Positions 48,921 to 60,300 of a stretch of DNA of 64,000 nucleotides are shown here, in pieces (within the stretch, counting starts at the first letter, position 1; each line of letters starts with the position of its first letter). Source of the stretch: Icerya purchasi (taxonomy: Eukaryota > Arthropoda > Insecta > Hemiptera > Monophlebidae); contig CM077116.1 of assembly GCA_039619475.1 (NCBI GenBank), forward strand, positions 1,550,001-1,614,000. Direction: 5' to 3'. A program made the translations under genes and the position numbers. A model generated the notes under the pieces. The model ran no database searches. It was not told where the DNA came from and saw only the letters and a list, made by a program, of their open reading frames with translations.

Positions 48921-51889
48921 AAAAGGCTGAAAATTAATATAAAAATTACTGTATCTCGTAGACATGATTTTTAAAAAAAAAAACACCGGGGAAGACGGAT
49001 AGATTTGACTACGAAATAGCAGAAGATATCAACAAAATTAAATCAAAGAGCGGGGATCTAATGCAGAAATTGCATTCGATGAAGCCTCGTCGAAATAGCA
49101 ATGTAGAAATCTGCGAGAACAGGCAAGATAACACACATTGCGGAAGACTATAACAAATATATTCTCCCGTTCGCCGTTTCGAGATATACGTAAAAGAACA
49201 ATGGTTGACGGATTTGAAAATCGATTAATAACTTTATAATTACTTAATGTCTATCGATGATGATCATAGTAAGCAGGAGAGACCGATAAGAAAGAGCATT
49301 GATGAAGTATAAATATCTTAAGTAAAATATTCGCTACCGGTTACATCAGTATAGAATGTCTGATCGTCAATATATACGAATTAGTCCGTGTAGGCATTAT
49401 GATTTAATTAGTTCCTTAATTTTCTTCTCTTTTGTTTACATGAAGCGCGAATAAAAAAGTTCAAGGCGAACAACATACGGTAGAATGAGCATTAACAAGT
49501 TTATCGTGAACGAAGGTTAAATTCAATTTTATCACGCGAAGAAAATTATAGAAAATCGGGTCAGCGACAGATGTAGTACAATTTAGACTGATCGAATAAT
49601 TTCTAAAGTTATTTTTCGTCACATTTTTCTAGCTAAAACAAAATTAGAGATGTAACCTTCGTTCGACTTCAATTCTCGAATAGCGCGTCGTTAGCATTTT
49701 GCTCTTTATACGACATTTTTTTCGAGTGTTACTTATAGCTTGGTGGCGCCAACAGCTTACTTAGAAGGAAAGTTGCGAGTCATACTTGCAACGGAATACA
49801 AAGCTAATAAGCATATTCTTGCAGTATATTTTGAGGCTCGGATCGTTGAGCAGGTCTGTATTGAATTTAAAATCGAATTGTGATCGGTCTCCCGAGATTT
49901 CTAGCCGTGAGCCGGCTGCTGCCTTTTATGTGTTATTACATTGAGCGAATTAACCTTAACTATGTAGTGTCCGAATTAACGGGGTTCGTTAATATTTGAC
50001 TTTTACTATTAACGAGAGTTACGAAAACAAAGCGTTCTTCGACTTTTTTCGAATTACTAACTGGACGTAAAATTACGATTCAAGAAGAGAAAGAATCTGT
50101 CGAAAATTCTACACTCGGACAATATATGTACAGCAGAAAGCTGAAAATTCTCACGTTAATCGGACATTTTGGATTACCAGTAGAACTAACGGAACCTGTT
50201 CAGCAAAGAAATGTTATACGTCATTGTCGCGTTATTAAAAAATTTGAAATGATAACGTGTCATTTAAAAATCTAAACAGTCGAACTATCAGAATAATGAT
50301 ATCGTGTAAATTTTCAATATCGAACTATCAGAAATAATAAAAAAATTAAAATTTGCGCAAAAATTTTAAATAAATACAAAAACAATAATAACCCGGTTTA
50401 CTAAAAGGAACCTATCGTTCAAAAACCAGTTTTCAAGAAAACAGCAGTTAAACAAAACAGATCGGTAACGGTGCGCTCGCGTCTTAATTGGAATAGTGAG
50501 CTTCTATCATAATTTCCTTCGATTCTGTAGAAGCAAAGAAAATTGCAAACAGCGACAAAACGACCAAATTTCAACTCTTACTACTACAACCTTTAGATCT
50601 CCCCTCATGGCGAAAATTATGACTCCAGAAGGTTTATTTATTGAAAGGTAATGGCATTTGTTTAATAATATTCGAGATTTAGTTTGCGACGTCTCAAAAG
50701 TCGACCATGTAGCTCCATTGCTGAAAAAAACGTTGGTTTCGAAAACGAAAAAGTGTCAAAATTTTGATAAGTCGGAATCGGGAAACAAAACAAAAGCTGC
50801 ATTACCTTTAAAATTGAAAAAAACAAAAAGAACAGTAAATCACGTTAGAGGAAGACGAAAGCGGACACTTCATTAGCTAAAAAGAAGCTGATAACAAGAA
50901 AAAGAAAGTGCTGAAAATGCTAGACCAGATCTAAAGTTAGTCCAGAAAAAAAAAAAAAAAGATCCGTAAGAAAAAGAATTTATTGTAAAAAAATATCATT
51001 TTATCATCTTTCGCTGTTTTTTATGGTTTTTCAAGTTTTTATGTTCTTTTTTAATTTTTTAAAATCAATTTGAAAAGTAAACATTAAATATCGAGAAATC
51101 GACGAGTTGTTTCATTAATGCTTTTTCCTATAAGAATCGCCAAAAAAGTGAAAATCGATTTTTCGGACGATGGGCAGTCCCTTTTAGTAGACATGGTCGC
51201 ATATATTGAACGCATAATTACCATGTAACATTGCTTCAATTAATGTAATAAATTATTAATATTTTGAACTATTATTTCAATTTTAATAATCGACTTTTAC
51301 ACCACTTTTGCACTATCGTTTTCGTTGTTACGTGCAAATTTATATACTATTATGTAATGACACTGAATGATTAATATTTAGTCGGCAAATTAATTGTTGT
51401 CATTTGTATTATATGTTTGTGTATTAAGGGTCTGTTATTTTCATCATCCATAATTAAAATTAACGAAAAACATCTGAAAGTCAAATCGAAAATAATAATC
51501 ACTTAATGCACTTCAACATGCTGAAGATGATGATGCCTTATTTACTTTGACTGCAAAACCTTTAAGAAAAATAGCGGACTCAACTGAACTTCAAAGATTA
51601 ACGCCCGCCTGAGAAATGCGGATAATGTTATTTAGTTAAAGCGATAAATTCTAACACGACTGTATATTCCGAATTATTGTACGTGTAAAAAGGTTCCAGT
51701 TAGTGACTTCAATGTTTCTATCATTCGCTTGAAATAATTCAAAAGAAAACGCGGAAAAATGACTGTCGCAAAACAATTATTTCGAACTTAATAATTACAG
51801 AGATTTTGTAGTATTTTTAATTGATGTTTTTTAAATGTCTATCCTTCACATAAAGCAGTTATTTTGAATTTTAATTTAGAACTTAACAT
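48921..51889. other. Intron 1 DNA, no recognisable feature
   Basis: Moderately AT-rich. A lysine-rich 72-codon frame at 50658-50876 and a broken stretch near 51500-51610 (AEDDDALFTLTAKPLRKIAD) have protein-like composition but no recognisable family. Confidence 0.45.
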
Positions 51890-52250
51890 GGGTAGCCTAA
51901 TGGTTAAGGCGCTTGGCTACTAAATCAAAGGACACGAGTTCGAGACTTGTTCCGGATCCGAATCGCTCCCAGGTTTATCCAACCTGAAATAATTGCCAGC
52001 GAAATCTGGGAAAGTAAAGACAGCCGAGAAAAAAGGAACTGGCCCTCAGATCCATTAGGCTTAATACATTATAAAAAGCTTAATTCCACAATTCCCGACG
52101 CCGTGCTAAATTTTGCTTTACCATGACTTTCCTGGTCTCAGCCGTTCTTTCATTTCTCTATTAGATTTCCTTCTTTTCTGCTTTTCTCTGACGATAGCGA
52201 TTTAATAAAGGCAATCGCTTCTTTTTTTAAAAGATCTTCTACTCTTCGCG
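51890..52250 (+). repeat. tRNA-derived SINE
   Basis: The head reads GGGTAGCCTAATGGTTAAGG (A box TAGCCTAATGG) and, about 35 bases on, GAGTTCGAGAC (B box) at 51936-51946, at tRNA-like spacing. The sequence after the head does not close an acceptor stem. It runs on as a non-coding body with wording such as AATCTGGGAAAGTAAAGACA. The 3' end is not marked by a clear tail; 52250 is a guess based on the T-rich stretch before it. It is the best SINE candidate in the window. Confidence 0.65.
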
Positions 52251-52379
52251 CTGAGCGTTCATGCTTCGACTTTCAGCTTTTAGTTCTATTTCAGCTCCGT
52301 ACGACTTTCATCCTTCCGTTCTTTTTATCCCCCCTCAATTAAAATTTTGTGTTGTAAAGACCAAATTTAATCTAAACCA

Positions 52380-52495
52380 TACATGGGTCCTCTTAAACAG
52401 CCACAGAAAATGTCATCGAAATCGGTTAAGCCATTTAGGAGGAGTTGCATTACAAACATACGTGTCCTACCATCTTATATATAAAGATAGTACAA
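52380..52495 (+). repeat. 3' end of an interspersed retroposon
   Basis: The stretch ATCGAAATCGGTTAAGCC, then TTTAGGAGGAGTTGCATT, ACAAACATACG and TTATATATAAAGATAG resembles a 3'-terminal consensus I recall from many insect LINEs and their derivatives. A weaker echo lies near 12880-12945 (CTCCTTAACCGACTTGAATG). It has no coding potential. The family assignment is from memory. Confidence 0.4.
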
Positions 52496-53718
52496 TACAG
52501 TACAGTACACATTACACCACCTAGGTGAAATTTCTCTACGTCGAATTGTTTACACCTCAAAAAAATCAATCATTCTCTTAAAACATCACAAATTAGCAAT
52601 TTTTATAGTGACGGATAACAGAGAATGACGGTTAAAAGAACTTTTACTGGGTATAATCTAAGCAGTTTGTCAATAATTTGAAATTTGCTGAATATAAAAT
52701 TTTTTTGTTGTTCAAAATGAAAAACTGAAGTTCACTCTGAACGTGTTATAGTATTTGTTAATTTTCGATTAAAGATTTTTTCTATTAGATGAAGAATGAA
52801 ATGTTTACTATTTAAATTCGAATTTATTTATGTTATAAAAATTTATCATCGACAGTTGTGTAAAACGTGCACGTCGGAAATAAAGAAAATTTCGTGAACA
52901 CTTGCACGGAGAAAAAAGGCAAAAAATGAAGGACCAGAGAAATATTTTTTTGAGGAATCGTATGAATTTTATCAAAATTTTCAAAATATCCGCTTCTTTT
53001 TACCATTAAGTGTAAATATTTTCACTTCCAAAATTCGATCTGTCTAGTTCTCTCAAATATGAATCCCCCACCCCCCAAAAAAAACAAAAAAAAACGAACT
53101 TGTTTTTTCTTTAATTATCCTTTATTGCAACCCACGCAGAAATTTTAAAAGTTAAGCAAGTTTTTTGTGAAGCGCGAAACACTTAAACGAGGAATATTTG
53201 TTATTCGTTAACGCGCTAAAAAAGATTCGTGAAGGCCGCTGTTTATTGCGGAATATTTTCAAAGTGCCGCAGTAAATTGGCGTAAAATGGATTATTACCG
53301 CTTTAAAAAACCTTCCCAATAAAACGAATATTCTACCCTATCGCATGTTCTAGTAAAAAAATAAAAAAATTTCAAGTTACCAAAATTTTTGTGATGATCT
53401 TTATAAACAAATTCTAAATTATTAGTTTTAAAAAGTGGAAAAATAATTCAACGAACCCCTTTTTCAATAGACAAAAACAAAGAAATCTCTAGACCGCCTT
53501 TAAACGAAAAAAAAAAAAAAAGGCACGTTAAACAAAAAGAGAAATTTTTCAAAAAATAGATACCGCTTCTCAGAAGAAATAGGAACCCAATACAGGTTTT
53601 TCCTCTTTCGAAAATCAATTTTTGTACTTGCTGAAAATATGCAAATTTTTTATGTTAACTTTTTGAACTATAAACGATTAGTGGACAGCAATTAGTAAAT
53701 ATGTAGTTCAGCGAAGGC

Positions 53719-54039
53719 TAGGGTCGTATCTAAAAGCGTGGTTTCAGGACCCCCCCCCCCTCGAAATGTCTGCGAAATAATAACTGCTTGAATTAAATGT
53801 ACCGAAATACAGAATAAATTTATTTCTTTTCAATTTTTAACAAAAGAAAAGAAAATTGAAATTTTTATAAATTCTATGGAAACGACTATTTTTTATTTAT
53901 TTTTATTACAGTGCTCAAGTATTTCAAATACAATAATTGACTTTCATGATAATACACACACACGCACATATATATATATATATATTTATTTATTTATAAA
54001 AAAATTTTCGTAGCCCCTCCCGAAATTTTAGTGTGGATA
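53719..54039. mobile_element. hAT-like MITE candidate with 9-bp flanking repeat
   Basis: A 321-bp non-coding segment bounded by identical GCGAAGGC at 53711-53718 and 54040-54047 (AGCGAAGGC if one more base is counted). Inside the left repeat are TAGGGTCGTATCTAAAA and a run of C; inside the right end on the other strand are TATCCACACTAAAA and GGGAGGGGC. The ends are only loosely similar, but an 8-bp duplication and subterminal C/G tracts fit a degenerate hAT MITE. Internal AC and AT microsatellites lie at about 53955-53985. Confidence 0.5.
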
Positions 54040-54047
54040 GCGAAGGC

Positions 54048-55185
54048 CCTTAAATAGATGATTGATTATTATAAATTTGATAACATCTTCCGCGCTCATC
54101 GTTGAATCTTAAGTGAAATACATAAAAGCAAAAACTATATAACGTCCGTACTAAACGCGCCTGTATGTACACGAATGACAGAAATTATTACAAAAATTAA
54201 ATTAAATAATCGATAATAGTCACGTGGCAGGTAAAGGTAAATCACCGCGTATCATATGCGCGCTAGTTAGTACACAGCAAACACACACGAAACAGCATTC
54301 GTATATCGATAAATCAATCGATTACTAATTAATTTCGAAGTGTAGTCTTGCGTCTACACTAGAGCGTTGCATACAACTGCCATGAACACTAGTATATCTG
54401 CACAGCTAAAATGTACAAACAGGTGGTCAGTCACGACGCTCGGAATCGAGCAATACAACTTAAGAGAAGAGACGCCGACATCACATATATCGCTTTCAAT
54501 ATTTTTCCTAAAAAATCGCAGCACAAAACCGGCAGGGATTTTAATTTTTATGGTTTTCGCTTAAAATATCAAGTACACACTTCAGTTCGTGTCGAATGTC
54601 GTCATAATGGCAATATTGGCACTGTTCCGTTTTCTTTTTTGTTTGCTTTTTTTTTTTGCCTAATTTGGTCAATTTCAACATCTTGCGTTGATAATGTCAT
54701 AAATTTATCATTCTACATGTACTTAATATAACCGAACATACATGCAGCGGTCTGTTGCGCATAAGCGTTTTTTAATTTTTATGGCTTCTTCCAGTAGTAC
54801 CTAATTTTGATGGAGCCGATCATGATTCAGCAGAACCCTGATAATATTTATACAATAAATGTTAAATGCGTTATTAATAGCACACAAGAGAGAAAGAGAG
54901 AGAGAGAAAATTACTTTTCCTTCCACGCTGTGTACAGCAGCTAGGCTAGGAACATGGCCTACAAGTTTATTATATTTTATAAAATAGGTTTACTGATTTG
55001 AAAAGATCGAGAAGGAATGCGACGGATGGCGAATCCTGGGATAGGAGTGACAAAGGGGGATATTTCGGAGGGAAGCTAGAGCATAGGTTAAGGATCTTTG
55101 GACATTCGGTTTTACTGATAATGTGTAAGATCGATGTTTACTGCATTATCGAATGAATATATTATATTTATTTTAAAAAGTACCT

Positions 55186-55216
<31 letters not shown>

Positions 55217-57832
55217 AAAAAAAACTAAATTACCGGATTAAAAATCAGAAAGTAAATAGCGTTAATTACAAAGTGGTGTTTGGTGGCTCTAACCGCTTTT
55301 TAAACATCCCGTGTTTCTTCTTCCTTAATTATTTGTAGCCTGATTCCTTTGTCCGTTTGTACTGTGGGCTCTGTAATTGCAGATGTGGCCACGGTATGGG
55401 TCAGCTAACTCTTTTTGCTCTTACCTACGGCAATGTCACATTCCTTTTATTTTCAGGATGCATATGTTTGGCATTTTTCGACGTTGATTGTCATTGTTTC
55501 TCCATCCTTGGTATAGCGTTCTTTGTCAGATTCCATTCCTTGTTACTCCTAATTGCTGCTACGTACACGTGTTGATGGGGTAATCGTCCGTTGCTGACAA
55601 GCCCAGGGAAAACCCCAAACAAGAAAAAAAAAAAAAAATTACAAAAATACACCTTTAAAAATTTTATATATGTATTTATAGATTTTTATTTTTTTATAAG
55701 AAGAAGAATTTCTGCCTGTTTCGAAGACTGCGTAAAACTGTTAAACCACATTTGACACAGCAGTTCGCCTCAGATTGCTTTTTAAGAACTCGGGAAAATA
55801 AATTATACAAACTGTTTAATACAGTTTCATTGCCGCATCATGAACATTCCCCGTTCTGTAATTAATTATTACCTTCATTCACAGTATTATTGTACAGGTA
55901 TCTCTAAGTTGTTGACATTGTTTTCGTCATAAAAACTGCTCTTGTAATCACCGAAACTATTTTCTGACAAATAGCTTGAATCAATATTTTCTTTTCTTTT
56001 TCAGACAAAGTTCTAAATCTACCGGTAAAAAATGAAAAAAAGTAAAATTTTTATTCTCGTCCGCAATTATGAAGACTAAATGCGTCAAATTTTGGACGAC
56101 AAAAAAAAAAAAAAAAAAAGATTACCTCTTTGAGATTTTTATCTTATGAAAGAAATAAGCTAATCGATCGTACGTATTTTTTCAGAGATTTATCAAATAA
56201 TCGGATTTTTAAAACAATGCGGAGGAATGTATGATAATTACGTATTAATTTTGCAAACAAATAAAAGTTTTGCAGAATAGTAGATTTTCTATTTTCCGAA
56301 TAATTCAGTAACCGGATTATTGATTTTCAATTATTTTTAAAAGACTGTTCCATTTTTTAAAATAGGAAACTTTCAAATTTGTTCTTATTCTTCAAGTAGC
56401 TTTTTTGTTTTTCTTCTTCTTCTTTTTTAAACTAAAACAACCAAATTAACAGAAATTGTACTGCTAAAGTGTAAGTTTAATTTTAGTTGTATGGCTGTTT
56501 TCGAAGTAACTGAATTACTCTTAACCGTATCTATCATTCGTAGGGTTCTGTGATTTATTTTAATTTCCAGGCCATCAACTTACATTAATTATGTCTCCAT
56601 TTAACGATATACTATATTTCTTTAGCAAATTTTTCACCGAATTTTAATACTAAAATTATCTCTATCCAGAGGGTCGACGGTATCTCTCACATTCGTCACA
56701 CTGGTAGAGAATTAACTGAAATCATACGAATTACTACTATCGCAGAATGTGTAAGAAAATCACTTGAGAATTCAAAACCGCCCGACATAATAAATGACCG
56801 AAAGAGAATAGTCGGCGAACGCTATATAGCATCTTTCAATATCGATCACTTAAAGGCACCAGTTGTTTCTCTAACTCGCTTGAAAGTGTACCCCAGTTAT
56901 TCATTTTTCGACGTAATTTCACTGAATTTTCTTAAAAAGCTTTAGAATTTTTTCTAATATCCTTCATTAAAAGTAAAGATTTTTCAAAATTTACCTTTTT
57001 TCGCTACATTTTGCATACTTTTCAACAATGGTATCGTCTATACTTCTAGACAGACTAAACATCATCTATGATCAGAGCTAAACTAGGTAGAGCAAAGAGA
57101 ACGTACTGCCGAAAAAATTCTGCAATAGCATTAAACATTACCATGATGTATGTATATAAGAACGGCTCTCAATAATACAGTATATTCAAGATCGATGCGG
57201 TAAAACGTAATTTAATCGAAAATTAATACACGAAGGAAATAAAAAACCCTCGAAGGATTCTAGAAACGTAAAAAAACCTTCCCCACTCAGTTCGGGACTG
57301 GGTGAAGGTATGGCGTACTCTTCACGCCTTTCTAACGCAGTTTAATAATTCTGAATGTTACACAAGACCTACGTTTGTGATTGGAAAAAAAAAAAAAGCT
57401 AAAAATCGTATTAAACTGTTTAAAAAATTAATCAGATAAATCGTTCAAATACCGGAAGATGTTAGGTAAATCGGGCAATGATCCAGATCCGGCGACAAAA
57501 AACAAGTAAAAAGAAAAAAACTCTAGAACACATTGTTTAGGTTTTTTTTTTTTTTTGACGACACCCTGCAATTAAACGAAGTATCTGAAAACCCGCGTTA
57601 ATGTTGCCGTTCAATATGACGCGCGAAGAAAATCTATTATAAATAGTAAAATTTTTAAATCGACATTTTGAATTTAAAAAAAAAAAAAGTATTTCCTATT
57701 TATTCGAAACACTTTCTTACATAACATAAACATACAGTTGTTCTCTACCTTGAACTACTTATGAGAAATTACGCATCTCCGTCCGGTTCGATGCGGATTA
57801 GGTAATAAAACGAAATAAAAAAAGAAACCTAC
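54048..57832. other. Intron 1 DNA next to exon 1
   Basis: Contains the poly(A)-tailed candidate at 55264-55650 and many homopolymer runs (A runs near 55190, 56100 and 57670). No splice-compatible exon was recognised in this stretch. Confidence 0.5.
55264..55650 (+). mobile_element. Poly(A)-tailed retroposon candidate
   Basis: A segment of lower AT content ending GGGAAAACCCCAAACAAG and then about 15 A residues. ATTACAAA lies at both sides (about 55264-55271 and just after the A run near 55639), a possible short target-site duplication. The contained 72-codon frame (55357-55575) has several cysteines but matches nothing I know. It could be a 5'-truncated LINE end or a SINE. Confidence 0.45.
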
Positions 57833-58117
57833 CTGCAGTCTAAGCAGTCCGGTAGGCGTTTCGGCGTACCTTATTCCGAGAAAAGAGTAGTATCCTTCTT
57901 CGCTGCGAACACCGTCGAATTTAGCCGATCTATCCTCGCCGTATACGAATACAATTCCCTCGCCATCAGTGGCTGTTCCTGCACTAGTGTTGGTGATTGG
58001 TGGCGGTATCAACGCTGGACTTCCACCGACTATTCGTTTTACTCGAACGTTTCCGTCAACGAACGCGACGATTATCAGCGACAAATTCAGAATGACGCGC
58101 GCGAACAACCAAGCCAT
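57833..58117 (-). CDS. Secreted carboxylesterase-like protein, coding exon 1 (N-terminus)
   Basis: First coding exon of a carboxylesterase/cholinesterase-fold gene, 95 codons from the ATG at 58117. I chose this ATG because it has a purine and a G at the key Kozak positions and opens directly into a signal peptide (residues 1 to about 22, hydrophobic core 8-20). An in-frame upstream ATG at 58204 would place 29 polar residues before the signal. Residues 25-32 read RVKRIVGG, a furin-like basic site followed by IVGG. A proline-rich linker follows. The esterase domain starts near residue 54, with the family block YYSFLGIRYAETPTG at 76-90. The exon ends in phase 0 at a strong donor (CAG, then GTAGGT). 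The N-terminal layout resembles insect secreted esterases of unknown substrate. Whether the enzyme is catalytic cannot be judged without the C-terminal exons. Confidence 0.88.
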
Positions 58118-60300
58118 CTCGATCGTTGACAACGATGAAATTCGACGGTCACTTTCAGACCGAGTCGAGATGAAGAAATAAAATAATATTCGAAAAAAAA
58201 GCACTTAAATTAACCGGTCACGACGATGACACTTGACTGCAAACATTATCGAATTTTAAAATCGCACATTACGATCGGCTAACGGACGAGAAGACAAATT
58301 TCGCAGCAGCGTCTTCTAGCCGGTGCGCTATCGAAGAGAATAGTAGTCGGAAACTGCCGTATCAGGTAACTTCGGAAATTTGGGAATTACCGAAAAGAGA
58401 AGTACCGCGGTCGACAAACGAACAGATGACAAACCAGTACTAGACTGATGACGAAAACGTGACATAATCAGCAACTGATATCGGTTACCAGTTGCCGCTC
58501 GCTCGCTGCTAGAGCAGTCTACGCTAGATTGCAGAAGTTCGTCTTAATTGAACGACTATTTGAACAAGTCGCTCGCGCTGTTCGTTGTCTACTCCTGTTC
58601 GTCTGCGCCGTGCATCGATCTAGAAGTACATATACAATCGAGATCTTTTCTAGGCGAGAAGGAGAAGAAGAAAAAAAAGTAATTAAAATCAGTACGCGGA
58701 GAACTATCGATTGTGACAACTTACGCGCTACGAAATAATTTATGTTAATTGATGACAAGGAAAAAGGGGACACAATCGAAATATTTTTGCGGAATGTAAT
58801 TTGCATCGCATCAATAATAACGAAGAGCTCGAAATGTCGACGTCTTTTTCTTTTTGACATTCTTAGCGACCTAATTTGTAATCGCCCATTCATATTTTAG
58901 CCGGAAGTAGGGCATCTTTCCCCGCGGCATAAAATCGAAAGGTGCATAATGTACTGGTCAAAATAACGATAATATATCCACATGAAGATACCGAAGCAGG
59001 CAGCAACGATTTTTATTCGCCGTTAGCCGAAACTCAGAACTGACGGCATCTTCGGGGCGGCACATGCAAAAAAAATGATAATGGGGTAACGTAATGTCCG
59101 GAATGTAGTAGCCTATCGCGAGAAAAAAATCAATACACTTCGGTAAATTGTTAAAAGTTGTTCTTTAAGAACTAGCAATGACATCGTTAGCGGTCGATGT
59201 GCGCACACTGGGCAAGATGATGGAATTTAAAAAAAGTATCGGCCGAGCGAATAACGTTTCGTTTTTAATGACATCTTTTGCGAATCATTTACTCGCTCTA
59301 GTATTCAATCAGTCTAGAGTCAAGAACTAAAATCGCTATTACACTTCAATGTTTGTATTCTTAATACTATATAGATTGAAGTGTTATCTATATCTTCTAT
59401 TTTATTTTATTTGGCTTTTTATTTCTTATCTCAGGGATGCCACCGCGAGTTTTAGTCCCGCGGACCTATTTTTTATGCTGTTATTATGATTATTTTTGTT
59501 AATTATTATAATTTCTAATTATTATAATAATTATTAATATTATTATTATAAATTTTTAATTAGCTCATTATTTTCTTTTTATATACATATTTTTTCTTTT
59601 ATTTTTATTCACGTACACAAGAATGTTAATTATTATTTAGTTATTTATTATCAACATGTACGTAAATCTTTCGTGGACGGTCGACCGTAATAAAATTTGA
59701 ATATTTTTATTTAAAATCAAAAATATTGAAATAATACAATTTAAATAATAAATTTCAACCGAATGGTTAATATAAATTTATATAAAGTATATACATATCT
59801 CGAATTCCGGGGTGTCGATGCCGATGATATGATGATGCTGATTTGTTGTTCCTCTTCGTTGATATTTTCTGACGTAAGACTTTTGGAATTCGAATCCTTT
59901 CGTTCGTTTTAAATTAATTCATTGATATATTTTTTAATAAACGCGATAACATAATTATTATTTGGTACGGCCGAATATGACAATCACGGAAAGCGTCTGG
60001 CCAATATCGTGGGCCACCGGCGCGGACTCCCACGCAGCCTTTATTTAAACCGTCTTTTTCCGACTCTAAAATCTGAATTCAACTCTTGAACTGCCGATCG
60101 TTCGTCAACCTATTTCCGATCTCCGAACCAAATCGAAGATCCCTCCACCGTCGGACGGCGTTTCCTCCAGCACTATTTCCATTACGTCAGACGTGACGTA
60201 ACATCACTCCAGGCATCATCAACCCCGATCATTCGCCGAACTACACACACATTTACACTCCCGCACGCCTTAGATTCTATGTTATTTACTAATTTGTTTA
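58118..60300 (-). promoter_or_regulatory. Upstream region of the esterase gene (5' UTR and probable promoter)
   Basis: This stretch precedes the esterase ATG on the minus strand and is visibly richer in G, C and CpG than the rest of the window, especially at 58120-59300 and 59940-60250. Such a contrast fits the promoter and 5' UTR of a host gene in an AT-rich insect genome. I see no decisive TATA box or transcription start near the gene. The part at 59450-60250 may be an LTR-like remnant, listed separately. No other coding exon is recognised here. Confidence 0.35.
59450..60250 (-). mobile_element. Possible LTR remnant of a Ty3/gypsy-like element
   Basis: On the minus strand this block starts near TGTAGTTCGGCG. 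It carries a TATA-like TTTAAATAAAGG about 200 bases in, and passes through an AT-rich stretch containing AATAAA-type signals. It ends close to TGGCATCCCTGAG at about 59439-59451, which resembles a primer-binding site of an insect gypsy element. No gag or pol sequence follows and no second copy is visible, so it could be a solo LTR with a short internal stub, or simply host promoter DNA. The call rests on general layout only. Confidence 0.22.
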
